A stretch of DNA of 44,165 nucleotides from CAZTDD01 sp964612675 (GCA_964612675.1 CAZTDD010000047.1:1-44165); one strand, 5' to 3'; counted from the first letter of the stretch, positions 8,275-17,166 are shown. The notes: a model not told the origin generated them from the sequence alone. Translations and numbers: made by a program.

Positions 8275-8913
8275 TCATATACCGCGCCGTAATGCCTTTT
8301 CGATCAACCCGATGATGAAGTCCAGGATCAAGGCGAGAGCCGCTGCCGGTATGGCCCCAAGCAGGATTAAGCGATTGTCGTACTGCGAAATACCCCGGAA
8401 GATGAATATTCCGAGGCCGCCGGCTCCAATAAAGGCCGCCAGTGTCGCAATGCCTACGCAAATCACGGTAGCCGTTCGGATACCTGCCACAACGATCGGC
8501 AAAGCCAGGGGCAATTCCACCATCCACAACCGCTGCCGGCTCGTGAACCCCATTCCCTGCGCTGCCTCGAGAATCTCCGGCGAGACTTCCGAGAGCCCTG
8601 TATACGTATTCCGTACGATAGGCAGAAGAGCATACAGCGAGAGGGCAACAATTGCAGGCTGAACGCCAATTCCCAGAAATGGTAACAAGAAACCGAGCAA
8701 TGCCAAACTGGGGACCGTCTGAACGATTCCGGCAACGCTCAATACCGGTCCTCGAACAAAGCTGTTCCGGCTGATCCAAAATCCCAACGCCAGACCAATG
8801 ACAATCGCGATCCCGACGGACACACCGGTGAGAAACAGGTGCTCCAGAGTACGAACGCCAAGGTCCGACGCGCGTTCCGAAAGAAAACTGCTCAACGACT
8901 GCTCATTCCCCAT
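8275..8913 (-). CDS. Osmoprotectant ABC transporter permease
   Basis: This is a 212-residue permease with about five to six membrane segments and the BPD_transp_1 coupling loop (EILEAAQGMGFTSRQRLWMVELP). It resembles OpuCB/OpuCD/YehW-type permeases. I chose the ATG at 8913 (MGNEQS) because AGGAG stands seven bases before it and the frame upstream lies inside the ATPase gene. This gives an 11-base overlap with that gene. Only one permease gene is present, whereas OpuC-type systems often have two. A homodimeric membrane part is therefore expected. Confidence 0.9.
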   Translation of the reverse strand: MGNEQSLSSFLSERASDLGVRTLEHLFLTGVSVGIAIVIGLALGFWISRNSFVRGPVLSVAGIVQTVPSLALLGFLLPFLGIGVQPAIVALSLYALLPIVRNTYTGLSEVSPEILEAAQGMGFTSRQRLWMVELPLALPIVVAGIRTATVICVGIATLAAFIGAGGLGIFIFRGISQYDNRLILLGAIPAAALALILDFIIGLIEKALRRGI

Positions 8914-9670
8914 CGAAATGCTCCTGGAAATCCGCCAACTGTTTCGCAGGTTTCTCGAACAGCCCTCTAACGAAATCCGTAGCCGGCTTTCCCAGTATTT
9001 CCTCTTTCGTCCCGACTTGCTCCAGCCGACCTTCATGCATCACGGCGATTCGGTCGGCTAACGTGAGGGCTTCGAATATATCGTGCGTAACAAAAATGAT
9101 CGTCTTCTGAAGTTTTTCTTTGAGCTGAAGAAGTTCTTGTTGAAGCGAGTCTCGGCTCAATGCATCGAGAGCGCCGAACGGTTCGTCCATCAACAGATAG
9201 GACGGATTGGCGGCGAGCGCACGTCCGACCCCGATACGCTGTCGCTGCCCACCGGAGAGTTCGCTGGGATATCGGTCCAGGTAGACATCGGGATCCAGAT
9301 TGATGAGAGAGAGCAGTTCACGTGCTCGCTCTTCCCGCTCCGACTGCGGTTTTCCCAGGAGGCGCAGCACAATGGAGAGGTTTTCTTGAATCGTCATATG
9401 GGGAAACAGCCCGATCCCCTGGAATACGTAACCAATGGAGCGGCGCAGCTCCACGGGGTCACGTTCCATGATGTTCTGCCCGTCCACTTCGATTTCGCCC
9501 TCCGTGGCTTCCAACAGACGGTTGATCATCTTGAGCGTGGTTGTCTTACCGCACCCGGAAGAACCGAGAAGAACGATCGTCTCCCCCTCCGCAATCTCCA
9601 AAGAGAAGTCACGAACGGCGAACGTTTCTCCTTCATCAAAACTTTTCGAGACTTCGTTCAGGCGAATCAT
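8903..9670 (-). CDS. Osmoprotectant ABC transporter ATP-binding protein
   Basis: This 255-residue ATPase energises the importer. It has Walker A GSSGCGKTT (about 36-44), the Q-loop region YVFQGIGLFPHMT, signature LSGGQRQR, Walker B LLMDEPFGALD and the H-loop FVTHD. I chose the ATG at 9670 (MIRLNEVSK) as the start; an upstream TTG at 9712 adds 14 residues unlike the family. The protein ends right after the ABC domain. The tandem CBS domains that sense ionic strength in OpuA/OpuC ATPases are absent, so regulation may rest on the MarR protein instead. It is the second gene of the operon. Confidence 0.93.
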   Translation of the reverse strand: MIRLNEVSKSFDEGETFAVRDFSLEIAEGETIVLLGSSGCGKTTTLKMINRLLEATEGEIEVDGQNIMERDPVELRRSIGYVFQGIGLFPHMTIQENLSIVLRLLGKPQSEREERARELLSLINLDPDVYLDRYPSELSGGQRQRIGVGRALAANPSYLLMDEPFGALDALSRDSLQQELLQLKEKLQKTIIFVTHDIFEALTLADRIAVMHEGRLEQVGTKEEILGKPATDFVRGLFEKPAKQLADFQEHFDGE

Positions 9671-9728
9671 TGTCTTTAAAATGCCCAATCTCTTTCGTGT
9701 CCAAAAGATCAAAAATCATTCGGATACT

Positions 9729-10274
9729 TCATTTTTCCTTCAACCCGATCCCCATTCCGCCTTCCACCGATTCCACCCCGCGGGGCTTCCGCGAATCGTC
9801 GAGTAAATGGTCGACAGGTCCCGCGGGCTCATCGATGTCCGGAGCTTCCATCATCGAGGCGATTCGTTGAAGACAGGAGAGGATGAGGCTTTGCTCCCAG
9901 TCTTCGAGGCGCTGGAAACGCGCGACGAATCGCTCTTGAAGAAGAGGCGGCGCCTGCTGAATCGTCATCGTCCCCGACTCGGTGATCTCGACTTCGACAC
10001 GCCGGCGGTCCGAATCACAGCGATATCGCGAGACAAAGCCCGAACGCTCCAACCGGTTCAGCATATCCGTGACTGTCGCATGACTCAGGGAAATGTTCTT
10101 CGCTACCGTTCCTACAGAGGCCTTCCCCAGCCGGGAGAGTTCCTCGAGGAGGATCAACTGAGGGCCGGTCAATCCGCAACTTCGAACCAGAGCCTTCGAG
10201 TGCAGATCCACCCCACGGATGATCCGTTTCAGCGTAGCCAATACCTGCCAACAGCGATCCTCTTGGGAGACCAT
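9729..10274 (-). CDS. MarR-family transcriptional regulator
   Basis: This is a 181-residue winged-helix protein. It shows the MarR pattern: an N-terminal dimerisation helix, LTGPQLILLEELS, the recognition region LSHATVTDMLNRLERSGFV, and the wing with DSDRRRVEVEITESG. A tail of about 35 residues beyond the usual MarR length is Gly/Pro and acid rich. It is the first gene of the osmoprotectant operon, behind a good promoter. It is therefore the probable autoregulator and osmolyte- or stress-responsive controller of the importer, marC and asnB. MarR-like repressors also control osmolyte genes in other bacteria (EctR, GbsR). The ligand is unknown. Confidence 0.9.
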   Translation of the reverse strand: MVSQEDRCWQVLATLKRIIRGVDLHSKALVRSCGLTGPQLILLEELSRLGKASVGTVAKNISLSHATVTDMLNRLERSGFVSRYRCDSDRRRVEVEITESGTMTIQQAPPLLQERFVARFQRLEDWEQSLILSCLQRIASMMEAPDIDEPAGPVDHLLDDSRKPRGVESVEGGMGIGLKEK

Positions 10275-10327
10275 CGCTCCAAATCCTCGATTCGCAGACT
10301 ATAGATTTTCCACAGAATGTCATTATG

Positions 10328-10356
10328 ATTTTATTAGAACACAAAAGAATTATCAA
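10328..10356 (-). promoter_or_regulatory. Promoter of the marR-opu operon
   Basis: Read on the minus strand, TTGATA (10356-10351) is followed after 17 bases by TAAAAT (10333-10328), close to the sigma-70 consensus. The predicted leader to the marR ATG is about 45 bases. The AT-rich surroundings could hold a MarR operator, but no clear palindrome overlaps the boxes. Confidence 0.6.
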
Positions 10357-10424
10357 GATAACGCGGGTCTATCGTCGAACGCCCGCATCCGGGAATCGAT
10401 CTGGATCCGCGATGCTCCTACGCA

Positions 10425-10455
10425 ACCGAATCTCTCAGCCCACACGGGATTCGGT
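10425..10455. repeat. Perfect 8-bp inverted repeat
   Basis: ACCGAATC (10425-10432) is matched by GATTCGGT (10448-10455) with a 15-base spacer, upstream of the marR promoter. It could be an operator or a weak hairpin; function unknown. Confidence 0.35.
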
Positions 10456-10744
10456 CGATAGACTCTGCGGTGAACTCGACGTACGAGCCGGAACGGGGCA
10501 CCATATCGGTTACACAACCGAGGCAGCGACAGGTGTATACCTATGGGCAAAGTCGGAATATCCCTGAATCTGGCCGTTCTCGTTGCGGAAACCGTTGCCC
10601 GGCCGCGCGGTCATAGAAGATTTCCTTTCCGGCCGACGTATCGAGAGCCCATACAGGTTCTCTCTCGACCCTTTCGACATTCGAGCACTTGTGGTTCAGT
10701 ATCCCGACAATTGAATGGGCAGGATTCAAAAGACGAGGTCAGTC

Positions 10745-13700
10745 ATGAGAAGTTGGAATACCGTACGTGCGGTAAAGAGAACACCGTCTTCGAAACGGAC
10801 GGCCCCTCGATTGAGGCCTGTTTTTGCCCTATCGCTCTTGATCCTGATGTTTATTTCTACGTCGTTCTCTGCATCTCCACCGGATCGAGAGGAGATCATT
10901 CAGATAATCGAGGAATTCAACTTCGATGCACTGCGTTCAGCCATCGAGGATTTAAAAGAGACATTCGGTGAAAGATACGCAAGTGCAGAGAGCTATTTGG
11001 CACGTTTGGAGTCGCTGGAAGTACGAACCGATGAAATTCTGAGTAAAAAGCACAGTAAGGAACAAACAAGCTACGACGAACTGAACGCTCATGTTACAGA
11101 ATTAAGATCTTTAAAATATGAAGCGCTTGTCGCGAATCCGTTACTCGAATTCGATGAGCTGCTCGTTGTGAAGAGAAAGCGCGGGAAACCGACGGATATG
11201 AAAACGCTGGGCTTTCCCAGCAATCACGAATGTAACTCCTCCCTTAAAAAGGACGGTTACGAGAACGAAATCGCGATCCTGTCGCCGATTCGCCGCAGCG
11301 GCGAGATGAAAACATTCTACAAATCGAAAGGCGGCGGCTATGTAGGCGAGATCGATCTACACTGGGATGCAGAGAGACTGCTTTTCGCTCAGTCGGATGA
11401 GGAGAGCTGGAAAGTCTGGGAAATTCGCACGGATGGAACGAATCTACACCAAGTATCGCAAATGCTGGAAGACGTCGACTCTTTTGACGCGTGTTATACA
11501 CCGGACGGAAGGATCGTTTTTGGCAGCACCGCTTCTTATCAGTCCGTTCCCTGCTGGCACGGCCAACGGCATGTGACCAATCTTTACCTGATGGACGCGG
11601 ACGGATCAAACGTCCGCCAATTATGCTTCGATCAGGATCATAATTTCCATCCAAGTATTATGAATAACGGCCAGATCCTCTTCCATCGTTGGGATTATAC
11701 GGGCATCAATCACATCTTCATGCGTCAGCTGATGGTCATGAATCCCGACGGTACCGGTCAGCGTGCACTCTATGGCAGTAATTCATGGTATCCCAATTCG
11801 TTATATTTTCCCCGTGAAATTCCGGGAGCGCCCGGCAAAATCATTTGTATTCTATCGGGTTATCATGGAGTCCATCGCGCCGGTCAGCTGGTACTGGTTA
11901 ATGTCCAAAAAGGTTGGTATGGAGCCAACGGAATTAGTAAGCGGATTTCCGGGAAAGGAGACCCGATCAAGCCGATGGTGCGGGATCAGCTGGTCGATGA
12001 CGATTGGCCAAGGTTTCTTCATCCATATCCATTGAGCGAAAAGTACTTTTTGGTCTCCTGCCAACCGACGGCGAAATCCGAGTGGGGAATTTATCTCGCC
12101 GACATTTTCGATAACGTCGTTCTTCTCCGGAAGGAACCCGGCTATGCTTTGCTTGAACCTGTCCCTCTTAGGAATACGAAAAAGCCTCCCGCAATACCCG
12201 ATCGCGTGAATCTGAAACGAAAAGACGCAGTGGTCTACCTGCAAAATATGTATGTCGGTCCGGGACTCGAAGGCGTTCCGAAAGACACGATCAAGAACCT
12301 GCGTGTATTTGCCTATCATTACGGATACCGTCAGCTTGCCGGTCCGGACAAGATCGGTTACGGCGGCCCGTGGGAAGTGATGCGGATCTTGGGGACTGTG
12401 CCGATCGAGGAAGACGGCTCCGCGATTTTTCGCATTCCCGCGAACACCCCTGTCGCCGTTCAAGCGTTGGATGACGAAGGGAAAGCGGTTCAACTCATGC
12501 GCAGCTGGTTCACCGCCATGCCGGGCGAGGTTCTTTCTTGTGTGGGGTGCCATGAGAGCCCGGCGGATGTTCCACCGGCACAACAGACAGCCGCATCACT
12601 GCGTCAACCCCGTGACATTCAGCCGTGGTACGGCCCCGCGAGAGGCTTCGATTTTGCGCGAGAAGTCCAACCCGTGTTGAATCGCTACTGCATCTCTTGT
12701 CACAACGGAACCGATAAGAATCGGCCGGATCTCCGACCCGAATTTGAGGTACCCGATTACAAAGGCAAAAAGATCGCCTGGCTTGGCGTTCAGAGGCTAC
12801 ATCCGCAAATGCTTGAAGACACAAAGGGATTCATGCGTTACACACCGGCCTACGATAGTCTGATCCCGTATCTACGCCGTGTCGGGATTGAGGATGATGT
12901 GAGTCTGCTTATTCCGGGTGAGTACCACACCGACACGAGCGAATTGATCCAGATGCTTGCGAAAGGGCATCATGGCGTCTGTTTGGATAAAGAGGCGTGG
13001 GATCGTTTGATCACGTGGATCGACTTGAACGCCCCGTGCCACGGAACGTGGGGCGAGGTGTATCCGATCCCCGAGAAAGCGCATGAAAGGCGAATGGCGC
13101 TGCGGAAATTGTATGGCGGTCCTGAAGCGGATCCGGAAGTCGTGCCTGAATTGCCTGAATACACGGATACCCCAGTGAAGCCGAAAGCGATACCACGCTG
13201 CGAGCCGGTAAATACTGACGGATGGCCTCTCGATACGAAGACCGCCCGGCGTCGCCAGGCTTCTGCAGGAGAGGTGGAAAGAAGTATCGATCTTGGCGAT
13301 GGAGTCGTAATTCAGCTCACAAAAATCCCGGCGGGAGAATTTGTTATGGGCGACCCGCGTGGCGAGCCCGACGAATGTCCTCTTTCGCGAGTTACGTTGA
13401 AGGAACCATTTTGGATCGGTACATGTGAAATCACAAACGAACAGTTTAGAATGTACGATCCAACACATACCAGCAAGTATTATGCAAAACGTCACGCACG
13501 GCAAGACGATAAAGGATTAACGCTGAACGAACCAAATCAGCCCGCAGTTCGCGTGTCGTGGACTGAGGCAATGGCGTTCTGTGAGTGGCTGTCCGATCGA
13601 ACCGGGCTCACATTCACACTCCCTACCGAGGCACAGTGGGAATACGCCTGCCGCGCGGGCACGGATACGGATCTCTCGTATGGTGGTGTAAAGGACGATT

Positions 13701-14119
13701 TCTCGGAAAAGGGTAACATGGGCGACACATCATTCAGCGTCGGACTCATCAAGGACGGCGAACAGATTACCGGCGGCCTGCACCATCTGGTGCTGGAGGG
13801 AGCTGAGCTGAGCGACGCACGCTACAACGACGCCTCAATAGTAACCGCGTCCGTCGGAAATTATCAGCCAAATGCTTGGGGGTTGTTCGATACGCACGGC
13901 AACGCAGCGGAATGGACACGGTCACGTTATAGACCCTATCCTTACGATGGCGGCGACGGACGAAACTCGCTCAACGCTGAAGGCGAACGCGTCGTGCGCG
14001 GCGGATCGTGGTTTGATCGGCCGGAACGATGCCGCTCGGCGTTCCGGTTGAGCTATCCATCGTGGCAAAAGGTTTTCAACGTAGGTTTTCGTGTGGTCTG
14101 TCTCGACCAAACCGATTAG
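10745..14119 (+). CDS. Secreted PD40-propeller / cytochrome c / FGE-sulfatase fusion, hydrazine-synthase-alpha-like
   Basis: This is a 1124-residue exported protein. I chose the ATG at 10745 (MRSWNT), preceded by GAGG. Its signal peptide has a basic n-region and the core FALSLLILMFISTSFSA. Then come a helical region (about 50-150), WD40/PD40-like blades (about 190-420: FACYTPDGRIVFGS, LYLMDADGSNVRQL), and a region like the hydrazine synthase alpha middle domain. That region ends in CVGCHE (C599, C602, H603). A second c-type heme motif, CISCHN, follows (C649, C652, H653). The C-terminus (about 853-1124) is an FGE-sulfatase/SUMF1 domain (IPAGEFVMGD, TLPTEAQWEYACRAG, GNAAEWT, VVRGGSW, GFRVV). 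Family members are common in Planctomycetes-type genomes. Hydrazine synthesis is not implied, because no beta/gamma partners are nearby. It may be a periplasmic redox or binding protein. Confidence 0.85.
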   Translation: MRSWNTVRAVKRTPSSKRTAPRLRPVFALSLLILMFISTSFSASPPDREEIIQIIEEFNFDALRSAIEDLKETFGERYASAESYLARLESLEVRTDEILSKKHSKEQTSYDELNAHVTELRSLKYEALVANPLLEFDELLVVKRKRGKPTDMKTLGFPSNHECNSSLKKDGYENEIAILSPIRRSGEMKTFYKSKGGGYVGEIDLHWDAERLLFAQSDEESWKVWEIRTDGTNLHQVSQMLEDVDSFDACYTPDGRIVFGSTASYQSVPCWHGQRHVTNLYLMDADGSNVRQLCFDQDHNFHPSIMNNGQILFHRWDYTGINHIFMRQLMVMNPDGTGQRALYGSNSWYPNSLYFPREIPGAPGKIICILSGYHGVHRAGQLVLVNVQKGWYGANGISKRISGKGDPIKPMVRDQLVDDDWPRFLHPYPLSEKYFLVSCQPTAKSEWGIYLADIFDNVVLLRKEPGYALLEPVPLRNTKKPPAIPDRVNLKRKDAVVYLQNMYVGPGLEGVPKDTIKNLRVFAYHYGYRQLAGPDKIGYGGPWEVMRILGTVPIEEDGSAIFRIPANTPVAVQALDDEGKAVQLMRSWFTAMPGEVLSCVGCHESPADVPPAQQTAASLRQPRDIQPWYGPARGFDFAREVQPVLNRYCISCHNGTDKNRPDLRPEFEVPDYKGKKIAWLGVQRLHPQMLEDTKGFMRYTPAYDSLIPYLRRVGIEDDVSLLIPGEYHTDTSELIQMLAKGHHGVCLDKEAWDRLITWIDLNAPCHGTWGEVYPIPEKAHERRMALRKLYGGPEADPEVVPELPEYTDTPVKPKAIPRCEPVNTDGWPLDTKTARRRQASAGEVERSIDLGDGVVIQLTKIPAGEFVMGDPRGEPDECPLSRVTLKEPFWIGTCEITNEQFRMYDPTHTSKYYAKRHARQDDKGLTLNEPNQPAVRVSWTEAMAFCEWLSDRTGLTFTLPTEAQWEYACRAGTDTDLSYGGVKDDFSEKGNMGDTSFSVGLIKDGEQITGGLHHLVLEGAELSDARYNDASIVTASVGNYQPNAWGLFDTHGNAAEWTRSRYRPYPYDGGDGRNSLNAEGERVVRGGSWFDRPERCRSAFRLSYPSWQKVFNVGFRVVCLDQTD

Positions 14120-14209
14120 TTACTCTTCCCAAGTGCGTCTTAGTTGTAGGGGGTTTAGCGACTTAGGCTTTAACTTAACGCTATTATGAGGTCCCTGTCG
14201 CGCAGTTTC

Positions 14210-14551
14210 CTCCCCCAAGTTTGACGACATCGCAAAAAGTCGAAAGTTGACATCGGGAGTTCCCTCTCCCCCCGGGAGAGGGTTAGGGTGAGGGGCGATC
14301 ATTGCATTGGATTCGCGTATTATGATTATCTTATGTATTCGCCAGAGACAGCAAATCAAGCAGGGGCAAAAGGTGTTTCTGATGACAGGAATTCATCAAG
14401 TACAGAGGGGGTGTGATGCAAAATGCAAAGGGCGGGGTGACGCAAAATGCAAAGATCCCTCACCCCGCCCTCTCCCAGAGGGAGAGGGGGAAGAACTCCG
14501 CCGGACTTTTTGCGACTCCATCAAGTTTGGGGGAGGTGTAGGAGGGGGTTG
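14210..14551. repeat. Composite inverted repeat
   Basis: The outer arms are 32 bases long: 14210-14241 (CTCCCCCAAGTTTGACG...) and 14504-14535, its imperfect inverse (...CATCAAGTTTGGGGGAG). Inside them is a second inverted pair made of CCCTCTCC/GGGAGAGGG-type hairpins (14261-14299 and 14456-14490). The right end continues into GAGGGGGTTG (14542-14551), shared with the repeats at 20-157 and 42146-42298. It is not coding. It resembles a nested MITE-like element. Confidence 0.65.
14414..14454. repeat. Two-copy tandem repeat, 24-base period
   Basis: TGATGCAAAATGCAAAG (14414-14430) is repeated as TGACGCAAAATGCAAAG (14438-14454). The two 17-base words differ at one base and lie between the arms of the composite inverted repeat. 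Confidence 0.6.
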
Positions 14552-14836
14552 CCCAACCGTTTAACAATCACCGGCCTTTTCGTTGATCTTGCCATTCGCC
14601 GGTGAAACGAAATACGCTCCTCTGTGTTGCTCAACGCAGCCGTGTGTGCTTAAGTTAACGCTCATGGGGAGTAGCGACACGACTCACCTCCGATTGACGC
14701 AGTGACTCTCGAGGAATGTAACCCACCAAAAAAAGAAACACCGTCCTCGCCCCCCGCTGGAATATCGATTTCATTTGGTACACTGATAGCAAAGAAGACA
14801 AGTAGACTATCAAATGCGAAAGGAGAAAATAAAAAT

Positions 14837-15016
14837 ATGTTTGCCGATCCTGGCTATTATGTTGGATGGGGAACGCTTTCTTTGATTAATGCGGGGCTGG
14901 CACAAAGTAAAAACCCAAGTGGGCTGCTGTGGTGGGTTCTTTCGATATTCATCGGACCGATCGCAACGTTCCTCATTGTTGTGCTTCCAGAAGGAGAAGA
15001 GGTAGCGGTGGGCTGA
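14837..15016 (+). CDS. Small two-segment membrane protein, hypothetical
   Basis: This is a 59-residue protein starting MFADPGYYVGWG. It has a first hydrophobic stretch (about 6-22) and a second, stronger one (about 29-49, LLWWVLSIFIGPIATFLIVV), ending in a short charged tail. I chose the ATG at 14837 because AAAGGAG lies about 12 bases upstream. The frame extends further upstream to 14702, but that part looks non-coding. The family is not recognised. Small proteins with a GPxAT motif in the second helix are common as uncharacterised membrane proteins. It converges on the next gene with a 19-base gap. Confidence 0.6.
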   Translation: MFADPGYYVGWGTLSLINAGLAQSKNPSGLLWWVLSIFIGPIATFLIVVLPEGEEVAVG

Positions 15017-15035
15017 TTTTTCCTCTTTGCCGGTT

Positions 15036-15305
15036 CTAAAAGCCGGCCAGAAATTCAAACCATCCGGTAAACCCTTCGATGATCTTGTCTCCGATGGGAA
15101 TTACAAAGAAAATCACAAAAACCGCGGAAAGTCCCAGGCAGAAGAAGGTCTCAGCAATTGCTGCGTAGAGTTCGCGCTTGTTTCGATCCCGATATGACTC
15201 GACAATATTGGAGATATCTCGCGGCAATCGATTGAGAGTCCGAAGAGAGAAAATGAGCCCTCCCACAAAAACCACGACAACAATGATCAGGTAGAATATC
15301 CCCAC
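15036..15305 (-). CDS. Small two-segment membrane protein, hypothetical
   Basis: This is an 89-residue protein. It has an N-terminal membrane segment (FYLIIVVVVFVGGLIFSL), a charged, probably cytoplasmic middle (LPRDISNIVESYRDRNKRE), and a second segment (TFFCLGLSAVFVIFFVIPIG). The start is GTG at 15305 with GGAGG seven bases upstream. The family is not recognised, and there is no clear link to its neighbours. Confidence 0.6.
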   Translation of the reverse strand: MGIFYLIIVVVVFVGGLIFSLRTLNRLPRDISNIVESYRDRNKRELYAAIAETFFCLGLSAVFVIFFVIPIGDKIIEGFTGWFEFLAGF

Positions 15306-15393
15306 AATAAGCCCTCCGAAATCAAGCTTCGCGTTCTCAATATAGTCTACACAGCAAAAGCAGAATTATTCAATATACTCGTCTTGTTCATTG

Positions 15394-15432
15394 AAAAACA
15401 CATCCCGGAGCAGGAAGCCCACCCCGGGATGT
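15394..15432 (-). terminator. Intrinsic terminator of the P5C dehydrogenase gene
   Basis: On the minus strand, a perfect 9-base stem ACATCCCGG / CCGGGATGT (15432-15424 and 15408-15400) with a 15-base loop is followed by GTTTTT. It lies about 35 bases after the dehydrogenase stop codon. Confidence 0.8.
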
Positions 15433-15466
15433 ATTCTCGATACACATTTCATGTCTCACCGCTGGA

Positions 15467-17014
15467 TCAGGTGATCACCTCAGAGACGCTTTTCGCCTGC
15501 TGGAAGAGCAGCAGGTAATCGCGACCGCCGGCCTTGGAATTCGTTCCCGACATATTGAATCCGCCGAATGGATGAACTCCTGCGAGCGCACCGGTCGATT
15601 TGCGGTTGAAGTACAGGTTGCCGACGTGAAATCGCTCCCGCGCGATCTTCATCTTGTCGCGATTTTTCGTAAAGAGCGAACCGGTTAACCCGTACTCGGA
15701 ATCGTTCGCTATATCGATCGCGTCGTTGAAATCCGCTGCGCGAATCACGGATAGAACCGGTCCGAAAATCTCCTCCTGCGCGATGGTCGCTTTTCGGTCG
15801 ACATCCCCAAACACGGTCGGCTCGATGAAGTAGCCCTTCATGTCCAGCCGATTTCCGCCACAGAGCAATTTGCCTTCCCGTTTCCCCATGTCGATATAAT
15901 CCGAGATTGTGGCGACCGCTTTCAGATTGATCACGGGACCCATAAAAGTGTCTGGATCTTTCGCAACGCCGACACGGAGTTTCTTGGCGGCATCCACCAC
16001 TCGTTCGAGGAATTCGTCATAAATACTGTTCACCAAAATCAGCCGCGAGCATGCGGAACATTTCTGGCCGCCAAATCCATACGCCGAGCCGATCACCGGT
16101 TTGAGAGCGAAGTCGAGGTCCGCTTCATCATCGACAATAATCGGATCTTTTCCGCCCATCTCGCAAATCACTCTCTTGATCCAGAACTGTCCCGGCTCGG
16201 CCCGCGCGGCTCTTTCATTAATACGAAGGCCGACCTCTTTCGATCCGGTGAATGATATGAATCGCGTTTTGGGATGGCTGACCAGGAAGTCTCCGACTTC
16301 TCCGCCCGGCCCTGTGAGCAGATTGACCACTCCCGGAGGCAGACCGGCTTCCTCCAGTATGGACATGAATAATTTGCTCATCATTGGGGCGTCGCTGGAA
16401 GGTTTGAGAACCACAGTGTTCCCCGAAACAAACGCGGCTGCGGTCATGCCGCCAAGAATCGCTAGCGGGAAATTCCAGGGCGGAATGACGATGCCCACAC
16501 CCAGCGGAATATAGAGCAGCTCGTTTCGCTCGGAAGGAATCTTATCGAGCGGCTGTTCTCCGGCGTAACGGAGTGCCTCCCGGCCATAATAATCGATCAG
16601 ATCGATGGCTTCCGCGACATCCGCGTCCGCTTCGATCCAGCTCTTGCCCGTCTCAAGGATCATCCAGGCGTTCAGCTCGAAGCGGCGGCGCCGAATGATA
16701 TCGGCGATTTTGAAACAATACTCGGCACGTTCCTCGGCCGGTGTTCTGCTCCAGCTTTCAAATGCTTTCAGTGCCGCCTGAATCGCCTTCTCCGCCTGCT
16801 CCACCGTGCCGCGCTGGAAAATCCCGACCACTTCGTCAGGATCGCTGGGGTTATGCGACATGAATTGATCGGGCGCTTTCTCTCGCTTCCCGTCAATAAT
16901 CAAGTGATATTCTCTACCCAGGTTCGATTCAGCCTCGGCGATCGCCTTTTCCATTCCTTTGCAATCTTCCGGATCACTGAACAAATTAATCGGCTCGTTC
17001 ACAAATGGTTTCAT
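15467..17014 (-). CDS. rocA: L-glutamate gamma-semialdehyde (delta-1-pyrroline-5-carboxylate) dehydrogenase
   Basis: The enzyme oxidises glutamate semialdehyde to glutamate with NAD+, the second step of proline (and arginine/ornithine) breakdown. The ATG at 17014 (MKPFVNEPINLF) has GGAGG nine bases upstream and gives 515 residues, the usual length of RocA-type enzymes. Aldehyde dehydrogenase residues are visible: PPWNFP with Asn181, Lys204 in VVLKPSS, FTGSKEVG (254-262), Glu285 in ICEMGGKD and catalytic Cys319 in GGQKCSACSR. There is no proline dehydrogenase domain, so it is not a PutA fusion, and no putB gene is in the window. It appears monocistronic, with its own terminator. Glutamate and proline are also osmolytes, a loose link to the importer operon. 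Confidence 0.9.
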   Translation of the reverse strand: MKPFVNEPINLFSDPEDCKGMEKAIAEAESNLGREYHLIIDGKREKAPDQFMSHNPSDPDEVVGIFQRGTVEQAEKAIQAALKAFESWSRTPAEERAEYCFKIADIIRRRRFELNAWMILETGKSWIEADADVAEAIDLIDYYGREALRYAGEQPLDKIPSERNELLYIPLGVGIVIPPWNFPLAILGGMTAAAFVSGNTVVLKPSSDAPMMSKLFMSILEEAGLPPGVVNLLTGPGGEVGDFLVSHPKTRFISFTGSKEVGLRINERAARAEPGQFWIKRVICEMGGKDPIIVDDEADLDFALKPVIGSAYGFGGQKCSACSRLILVNSIYDEFLERVVDAAKKLRVGVAKDPDTFMGPVINLKAVATISDYIDMGKREGKLLCGGNRLDMKGYFIEPTVFGDVDRKATIAQEEIFGPVLSVIRAADFNDAIDIANDSEYGLTGSLFTKNRDKMKIARERFHVGNLYFNRKSTGALAGVHPFGGFNMSGTNSKAGGRDYLLLFQQAKSVSEVIT

Positions 17015-17166
17015 CTCCATGGGCCTCCATTGACTCATTGATTTATCCGCGCGCCCTATCGACACACAACGGCGCAGAATCTACGCGAGAACCGCTCCAA
17101 GATCAACCGACGTGCCTCCGGGAGATTCTCTAGCAGCGTGCCGCAGTGTCCACTGTCGAAGGGAAT

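Larger units (their letters stand above)
10275..10744. other. Divergent intergenic region
   Basis: The region separates the leftward marR operon from the rightward 1124-residue gene. It holds a strong leftward promoter (10328-10356) and a perfect inverted repeat (10425-10455). Overlapping open frames on both strands lack ribosome binding sites and recognisable products. No clear rightward promoter was seen. Confidence 0.6.
14120..14836. other. Repeat-rich intergenic region
   Basis: No gene was recognised. The stretch contains a composite inverted repeat (14210-14551), a two-copy tandem repeat (14414-14454), and near-identical 13-base words TTAACTTAACGCT (14170-14182) and TTAAGTTAACGCT (14650-14662) flanking these. 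The end carries the leader of the small gene at 14837. Confidence 0.6.

Noticed and set aside
10325..10971. Plus-strand frames between marR and the 1124-residue gene
   Set aside because: There is no start signal, they overlap the real gene out of frame, and no recognisable product is encoded.
14261..14490. CRISPR array in the GGGAGAGGG-rich region
   Set aside because: The repeats are inverted and only two tandem units exist, with no spacer pattern and no cas genes.
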